Assembly (NCBI GenBank): GCA_000727475.1
Contig: KL647324.1
Location: forward strand, 434,001-498,000
Reading direction: 5' to 3'
From: Sarcocystis neurona
Lineage: Eukaryota > Apicomplexa > Conoidasida > Eucoccidiorida > Sarcocystidae
DNA: 64,000 nucleotides
A program made the position numbers and the translations under genes. Shown here one piece after another: positions 50,701 through 59,700 of the stretch; the first letter of the stretch is position 1, and each line of letters opens with the position of its first letter. Below the pieces are notes generated by a model. It ran no database searches. It was not told where the DNA came from and worked only from the letters and a program-made list of their open reading frames with translations.

Positions 50701-53700
50701 TCTTCAGTCTCTGTGTAGAGTAACTACTTTTGTCGCTGAGTAAGGAAAAGGAGGAGGTGGTATATAGACTGCGGATCGCTTTTGGCCTGGGCCTCTTTCC
50801 TGTTGATTTCTCGAGTGTCCTACGCGGATCTCTGCAGCTGTCCTCCTACAGATATGTTGGGCTCCACACGAGGCAGACACACTACCGCTCCTGGGTTTTA
50901 CTCTGGGCCGTCCTCCTGCTACGTATGCCTGCTGCGTAGAGTAGCGCCGCCTCTTTGACCGGCGAGGTTTCGTAGGAAATACAAGCCGTTGTTGTTGTGA
51001 GTGAATCTTCACGCACACACACACGCACACACACACACACGCAACTGCGAGGGTCGACTTCTTTCGTTTTCTACGCCCGTGGGGATGTATGTGCGTGACG
51101 CCCCAGCGTTGGTGCTGCTTCTTCGTTCGCAGTCCACCACGGCTGAACATCTATTATCTTGAGAGATTCTTCCTGCGCTACGAGAAACACACACACACAC
51201 ACACTGCCTGTGTACATGCATCTCCATCTCTCTCTCTCTCGCTATATATATATATATATGTGGCGAGGAGAGGTAGTGGTGGTGGCGACTCACACACACA
51301 CACACAGACACTGCCTAGATACACGCATATATATGTATATATATGTGTATATGTGTATATATATGTATATATATGTATGTGGATGTATATATATGTAGCG
51401 GGGAGAGGTAGTGGTGGTGGCGACTGTGTGGTATATGGACTGCCTGGCTGTCCTCGGGTCATCCTCTGAGATGGCCACACCAAAAACGGTGGCCCTCGTT
51501 TACGGCACGTGGAGAGACACAGAGAGAGAAGATGCGTGCATAATAAAAGTACAAATGTACATGCATATATATATACATGTATAATATGTGTATATAGAAG
51601 ACGCGTGCATAATAAAAGTACAAATGTACATATATATACGTATATATATACATGTATAATATGTGTGTGTATATATAAAGTATGCACGTATGCATATAAA
51701 ATATATATGTATATATACATAAATATGTATGGATACGTAAAATATATATATATATATATATGTATGAAATATATATGTATCTATATAATACATACATGTA
51801 TATATATGAATATATATATGGACGAATACAGACAGAAACACACCTACAGGTACACACGTGCGGGAAGGGTGGTGCTTGAGCAAGTCGCACAACTGCTGCC
51901 ATCTGTATATTTGAAAGTGGAGTTGTCTCAAATAGGCAAGAAAGGACGTCGCATCCTTGTATCGCCTCCAGCAGCAGGGAGCGAAGGGAAACACGGAGAT
52001 ATTTACGCGTGCGTTTTAAGAGCAGCGAGGAAAAGAAGGAAGGAAAAAGAAGCAGCAGCAGCAGCAGCCTTATGTTGTCGGTGTGGACTTCCACCACAGA
52101 CACACGACCGGAGAAGGGGAGGGGAGAGGGGCCTGCCCAGACGCGCGGGGGATGTGTGTGCGTGTTGAGGAGTGTCCTGCAAGAAGGAAGAGAAAAGAGA
52201 GAGGAAGAAAGGAAAAAGGAGAAGAAGAGGAAAAGTGAAAGCGGAAGGATGAGGGAGAAAAAAAAGGGAAAGGAGGAGCAGCCAGAGAGGGTAGGAGAGG
52301 GGGAGAGGCTCAGCAGGTCAGAAAGGGGGGGAGAGACTGGGAAGATCAGAAAGGGGGGGAGATGGTCAGCAGGTCAAATGGAGGAGAGGCTCAGCAGGTC
52401 AGAAAGGGGGGGGGCAGAGACTACGAGAGAGAGAATGCAGGGAAGAATGATGGAGAAGGACAGAAAGAGGAGGAGAAGAAGAAGAGAGAGGAGGAGATCA
52501 AGCGAGACAAAAAGAGAGAAATGAAGAGAAAGAAAGAGAGAAGGAAGGAGGTGGGGATGTATAAAATGCGAACAGTTTGTCGGAAGACAGCGATGCGTCG
52601 GAACTCGCGTTGGGACATGTACGAAGACACATGCATGTGTACACATATCTGTGTGTCTGTATGTGTGCGTCCGTCTGTCTGTATGTATGTATTATTCCAT
52701 ATATATATATTTGTACTTCTAGTATATATACGTGTGTAGATATATGCATATGTGCATGTACGTATATATATATATGTATGTATGTACACATTTAGGTGTA
52801 TAAAGATACTGCATGTGTGCACGTATGTGAATGTGTGTGTACGCGTCTGTATGTATTCGTCCATATATATATATACATACATATTCTAATATATACACAT
52901 TTGTAGATGTCTGCACGTGTGTCTGTACGTGTGTATATACACATACACATATATGTACATACATATATATATATATACGGAGGTAGATAGGCAGGAGATA
53001 GATACGCCTCTGTGCTGCAAGCACCCCGAGTAAATTTGCAGAGAGAGAAATTTGTTTGTGCGCCAAGGTGTCGAATTCTGCGGGCGCCGTGGACGACGCG
53101 TCGACCGCAGAAGTTGCAGTGGACCTCCGGGAAGGTAGCAGGGAGAAAGAGAGGGGAAAGGAGGAAAAGCGAGAGAAAGAGAGAAGGAGAAGGCTAAGCG
53201 TAAGCATGTGTGTGGTTGTGTACGCCACGTCGGCGGACGGAGAGAAATTGATATATATATATATATATGTACGCGTGCTTTAGGTGGCAAGGAGAGGAAG
53301 GCAGAGACACACATACGTGTATATATATGTATGTATATGTTTGTGTGGCTCAACCAGTAAAGTCCTCTAGAGAGATACATATCTTTCTCCTTCTCTCTCT
53401 CTCTTATATATATATACACACACATGCGTGAAGATGAATACGCTTGCGTGCGGGTATACATATATATATATATATATGTAGACGGAAGGAGAAGAAAATG
53501 ATAGGGGAGCTGCGACGTGCTGCTGTTTTGTAGATCGGCGCTCCTCTTCTGATGCTCTTCGGACGCAGCGGCCGCCTCTGCGCCTTCTGCGCCTTCCTCT
53601 GTAAGTTTTCCCAGCAGACCTTGCTGCTGCTGCCGCCCTTGCTTTTCCTGCTGCTCCGCTGCCTTCGCTCGTCGTGCTGCTGCTTCTGCTGCCTTCGCTC

Positions 53701-56700
53701 CTCATGCCGCTGCTGCGGCTGCCTCCCCGGCCCGTGCGCCTCATTCTGCTGCTGCTGCTGGCCTTGCTCCTCATGCTGCTGCCGCTTCTGCTGCCTTCGC
53801 AGTGTGGACAGAAGGGGACGCTCTACGTTTGTATTGATGCCAATATCTATATCTATTAATTGAAGGATATATCTGTTAATGATGTAGCCACGGCAACTTA
53901 CGTGTCTAAAGCTGCAGCAACAAAGTCTTTCGTCAAGACAAATACGCCGCTCTTTGATCTCTTCCTCTCTCCCTTGCAGTATGTCTTTCTCGCTCTCTCT
54001 TTGTGTGTGTGTCTCTTCGGTTCCCTCTTTATGTGTCTCTTCCTTTTTCTTTAAGTTTTCCACTTCCGCTTCTTCTCCCCCGTAAAGTCTGTCTTTTTCC
54101 CGCTCTGTCTCTGTGTGTGTGTGTCTCTGTGTCTCTCCCTGGGTCCCTCTGTCTCTGTCTCTCCACGTATACGTGCATATATACATGTATGCGCAGCTAC
54201 TTATACGTACATATTGTCTGCTGCTGTAACGTGAGAGCTATATTCATGGGGAACTCGGTAGACGACAGCTTCTCACTTTTTCGTGTACTTGTTTCGTATA
54301 TAATAGATGGGTGTCTATGTGTGAGACTGCCTCAGGCTTGTTGCTGGGAATATACATATCCGGCAACTACGGCTTCTTCACGCCTCTGGCTGCGGTCGTC
54401 TGTCTTTCCGTCTTGGACGACTCATTTCTCTGGCAGACAGACGCGTCCGCTGCCGCTGCTGCCGCTGCTCCACCTGCTGCGACTCTCTCCTCTTCCTCCC
54501 TCCTCTTTGCAGAGGCAAGCTCTCCACATGCAGCAACAGTGCCACGGCCGCCACCACCACCCGAGCAGCAAGAGAACGCGCACCAGCCCCAGCAGGAGGA
54601 CGCGCACCAGCCCCAGCAGCAGAGCAGCAGCAACTGCAGGACCGGCAACGGAAACAGCGCTACAGCAGCAGCAGTACCGCTAGCAGCAACGGTAGCACAA
54701 CGAGCCGCTGTAGTTCTAGCAGCGCAACACAAGCAACAGCAGCAGTAGCAGCGACAGCAGCGCAAGGAGCAGCGGCAGTTCTAGGAGCACATCACCAGCA
54801 GCAGCAACGGCCGGAGCAGGAACAATAGCAGCAACAGCAACATCAAGAGCAGCTGCAGTTGTAGCCGCACCCCACCAGCAGCAGCACTAGCCCTAGCAGC
54901 AGCAGCAATAGCAGCAACAGCAACACAGATGACAGCTGCAGTTGTAGCCGCGCCCCACCAGCAGCAGCACCAGCCCTAGCAGCAGCAGCAGCAAGAGCAG
55001 CAACAGCAACACAGATGGCAGCTGCATTTGTAGCAGCACCCCACCAGCGGCAGCGCCAGCGCTAACACCAGCAGCAACAGCAGCAACAGCAACACAGATA
55101 GGAGCTGCAGTTGTAGCAGCACTCCACCAGCAGCAGCAACGACGGTTACACCAGGCAAGTGGGCGATGCACCGACTGCGACCTTCGCAGCAGCAACAGGA
55201 AGAGCCAGAACAGCAGCCGTGGCTGCCCTAAGGGCAGCAGCAGCTTGAGAAGTATGAGCAGAAGCTACAGCAGTCGCAACAGCAGCAGCGCTAGCAGCGG
55301 CAGAAGTGACAGTAGAGTATGGCGAAGCGGAAACGGCAGCAGTCCCGTGTGTGTAGTGAGGCCCCAACGAAGAAGAAGAAGAAGAGGAAGAAGAAAAGAA
55401 GAAAAAGTGAAAACAACAGCAGTAGCGCCTGATTACATTGTAGGTCGCAGCAGCAGCGGGAGAGAGAGGTGTGGCTCTGCGTGCGTGATACGTGATGTGT
55501 GTGGAGAGCCCGCAGTAGTAGCAGAAGAGCCGTGTGGAAGACGGTGTCTCTCGTTTCATCCGCTGCAGCGCCACAGCAGCAGCCGCTGGAGGCGTGTTCG
55601 AAAAAGCATGAACAGACCCTTCCTTAGCAGCAGCAGCAGGAGAGGAAGGAGAAGAGGAAGGGAAGGAGCAGCTGCCGAAGCAGGAAGCAGCACTTCTACG
55701 ATAGAGAAGTCCGTCTGCACGCGCGCGCCTCTGTCGCTGAATGCTTTGCTGCTTCTGGTGCTGCTACTGCTCTTTCCCGCTGCCGACGTCCGTCTCTTCG
55801 TGTGCTGCTGCTGCGCCTCCTGCTTGTTTCCGTGCTGCTTCTGCTGCTGTTGCGCGTATTACTTCTTGTGTGCTGCTGCTCCTGCTCCGCGTATTGCATG
55901 CTTGTGTGCTGCTGCTGCTGACCTTTTCGTAGTGCCGTCGCGCCCGTCAGCTTGTTGCTGGTGCTGCAGCTGCTGCAAATGCTGTGTCTGCTGTAGCGGC
56001 GTGTGGCTGTCTGCCTGCTCCTGCTGTTGCAGCTCCCGCTACGTGTCTTGGTGCTGCTGCCCTTGCTGACGCTGCTGCTGCCATTGCTGACGCTCCTGCT
56101 GCCATTGCTGACGCTCCTGCTGCCATTGTTGACGCTCCTGCTGCCATTGCTGACGCTCCTGCTGCCGTTGCTGATGCTCCTGCTGCCATTGCTGATGCTC
56201 CTGCTGCCGTTGCCGTCGAACCCTTGAGTTCTGCTGCCCATTTTATGTCCTCCTCTTGCTACTTGCGCGGCTGCAGCGGCTTCTGTCGTTTGAGTGACGC
56301 TCCTCCTGCTGCTTCCTTTGCTGCTGCTGCTGTCCCTATTCGGCCACTGGCGACTCCGCGGGGACTCTTGTTGCGGCGGCACTTGTGCGCGGCTGTTACT
56401 GCTTCCATTCGTGCTGTCTTTGCTGCTGGATTTGTTGCTGTTATTGCTGCTGCTGCTGCTGAAGAGTATTGCTGCAGCTGCTGCAGCACCTTCCTTGTGC
56501 TGTTGCCATTGCTACTAAATTTCCCGTGCTGCTGCTGCTCCTGCGCTCGCTGCAGGTGCTGCCGGTTCGGAGTTGCTGCTGTCGCCCCTCCTACTACTGC
56601 TATTGCAGCAGCCCTGCTTGCCCCATTGCTGCTGCTGCTGCTTGGCTGCCAGGCTTGCTGCCGATGCTGCTCTTACTACTGCCCTTGCTGCTGCCGTTGC

Positions 56701-59700
56701 TGCTCTCCTCCTGTTGATACTGCTGCTGCTTGTGCTCCTTGGACGCCAGACTTACTGCCGATGCTGCCCCTACACTGCTGCTATTCGTGCCGCCGCCGCT
56801 ACTGCTGCTGCTCCCACTGCTGCTGCTACTGCTGCTGTTGCTACTGCTGCTGCTACTGCTGCTGTTGCTCCTATTTGAGATTCTGCTACGATTCCGCCCC
56901 CAGCGCTGCTCGTGAGGACGCGCAGCCATTCTGCTCGAGCTGCTGCTGCGTTTGGTTCTGCTGCAGTTCTTGATAAAGCGAGCGACGACCAACATTGCTG
57001 CTGCGGTGCTTGCCGCATACGCCTTTGCGATTTACGCGGTAACAGCCGGTCACCACTCGTCTTCTTTTTCTCTCCCTTGTCACAGAGAGTTGCCCGCATG
57101 CACATCGACGTACCTACGACAGAGACATATACAAGTAGATGAAGACACAGACAGAGACAGAAAGAGACAGGGAGACAGGGAGACAGACAAGGCGACACAT
57201 AGATAGAGAGTAAAGCTCCCCCTCCTCGAACACAAGCAGAGAGACAGCCAAATAGACAGAGAGACCGAGAAGTACGTTTGCCAATAATGCCAAAGACAGG
57301 GATAAACAGCAACACAGAGAGAAAGGCAGAGATAGGGAGAAGTGCATCTTCGTATGATGAGGCGTGTAGCTCGAGAGAAACACATGCTCGTATAACAGGA
57401 CATACATGAATAAAGACACAGACACAGAGACAGACTGCTGCCAGAGAGCGGAAGAGACAAATGCTTCTCCAGAGAAACACAAAGACGTGTACGTAGAAAG
57501 TTACCGAACGGTGTGTTGTGTCCCCGTGCGTTGTCTCGCTGTGTTTAGAAAGAGAGGGGTGTACAGGTGGGTAGAGACGCACATATACATATATGTATAT
57601 ACGCAACGAAAGGAGGAGAGCAATGTGTGTACAGAAGTCCACTCATGTAGGGGGACAGAGCGGTGTGTACGTCTGCGTCTCGTACAGGTGGGTAGAGAAA
57701 TTGATAGAGAAAGCGATATATACGTGCTGCAGTGTATCAGCGGCTGAGTGACGACGTAGACGGGTTGAGCACAGAAAAGCAGAGACAGGGAAACCCACTT
57801 TTGTAGGAGGGAAAAAAAGAAGCGAAAGTAATCCCGAGACGGAAATACAGAGAGAAACATATATTCACATATACATATGTGCAACGGTGTATATATGTAC
57901 GTATGTGTTTGGCGTATGTATGCGTGTACTGGGCAAGACGCACGCATATCTCTGGCTCGACGCAGAGCGTGAGAGGTGTTAAATCGCCTTCTTGGCGCGG
58001 AGATCAAAATCTGCCCACGTGTGTGTCCGTCGCAGTCCACTTTCTTTCACTTTCTTTCGTACAAAGTCGTCCTTTATTACATCTGAAACGGAGAACACAC
58101 ACACGCATGTGCAGGCTTGGTCCACGGGGCAGCACAAACTCGCGCAGGTGGACATCTGACGGGGCGCGCAGCCGACGTGAAAAAAAGAGAAACAGCGGGA
58201 GACAGCGAGAGAGGGAGACAGCGAGAGAGGGAGACGGCGAGAGGGGGAGACGGCGAGAGAGGGAGGCAGCGAGAGAGGGAGACGACACAGAGACAGAGAC
58301 GGGCACAGGGGCGCACAGGGACACCTGCAAAGGCACCGAATATCGTGTCTACTCATATACACATATACATTTATATGCGGATGTGCATGTACTTCTGCGT
58401 CCTTCGCGCTTCTATAGAGTAGCTCTCTCTACCTACTTCTGAAAGTCAAGGTAGACATTTACTCCCAGTAAACACACGTATGTGTATGTATGTATGTTAT
58501 GTATGCATGTTATGTATGTATGTATGTTATATATGTATGTTATGTATGTATGTATGTAATGTGTGTATGTTATGTATGTTATGTATGTATGTTATGTATG
58601 TATGTATGTTATGTATGTATGTTATGCATGTTATGTATGTATGTGTGTTGTGTAATGTATGTATGTTATGTATGTATGTTATGTATGTGTGTTATGTATG
58701 TGTGTTATGTATGTATGTTATTTATGTATGTATATACATGTATGTTCCTGTCTCTGTACGCGTCTAAACAAGCTGTCTTGGTTTCCGTGAGCACATATAT
58801 AAAATGTGTATCTATGTATATGTAAGTGGAAGAAATACATACATTTTAGTGTAAAGATAGCTAATTCTATCGTAGGTACATAGCGCGTATGCATGCAGAT
58901 AGTTCAGTATGTCTATATGTGAAGACGCAGATGTCTCCATGCACATACACACATCTAATCATCATACGTGCCTGCATATATATATAAATAAGCACGTGTG
59001 TGTAAGAAGTATATTCCTGTTTGTATATATATATATATGTATATTTATATAAATGTTAGTGGAAGAAATACGCATATTCATATGTAAAGATAGCTGATTC
59101 GGTTGTAGATGCCTACGGTATGCATGCAGGTATCTGAATATGTGTATAGGTACGAAGACGCAGATGTATATAGACACGTACACACGCATTACAGACTCAT
59201 CATCTGTGTCACCATACATACATATAGATACATATGTGTACGGGTGCAATGAGAAATAGATGCCTGCTTATATATTTGTGTATATATTCTTTTAGGATGT
59301 AAGTTTTGCCGTGACAGCTGCCACGAATCATTTTGTGTCTGTTCATGTGTGGACGTGCCGGACAGCGGTGAAGGGCATGGCCTCGTCACCAGGGTACAAC
59401 GCTCTGCACGAGGCGGGTCCTGTTGCTGTTGCTGCTACTGCCAGTGCTCGTGTTGCTGCTGCTGCCGCGAGTGCCCCTGTTGCTCCTGTTGCTGCTGCCA
59501 GTGCCCGTGTTGCTGCTGCTGGTGCGACTTCTACGGCGATATTTGCTGTTCCGGTTGGTGCCAATTTGCAACAGCGGCTGCTGCTGCGGGTTGCCGAGCG
59601 CGTCTCTCCCTGCTGTCGCTCATGGCATGCGGTGCTGTTGCTGCTGCTGCTTCTCGGGGCGCCGGGTTGCTGCGGCTGCTGCGTGTGTACATTGCCGCGG

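Larger units (their letters stand above)
47880..53887 (+). repeat. LMF intron 6: CTG block, TA arrays, purine tract and duplications
   Basis: CTG triplets fill 47920-49290. TA arrays lie at 49550-50050 and 51240-51830. A 70-bp unit (gcgtgcataataaaag) repeats at 51534 and 51603, and a unit marked gagaggtagtggtgg repeats at about 51268 and 51402. A purine tract covers 52183-52556. CTG triplets return at 53600-53800. Antisense open segments here are described under findings. Confidence 0.65.

Noticed and set aside
52009..52524. Lys/Glu/Arg-rich plus-strand frame
   Set aside because: A direct reading of the polypurine tract; it has no mixed-composition part.
55984..56973. Ala/Asp-rich plus-strand frame with a seven-residue repeat
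   Set aside because: It is produced by the 21-bp CTG-type repeat in LMF intron 8. The expected LMF sequence resumes only at 56967 after a good acceptor.
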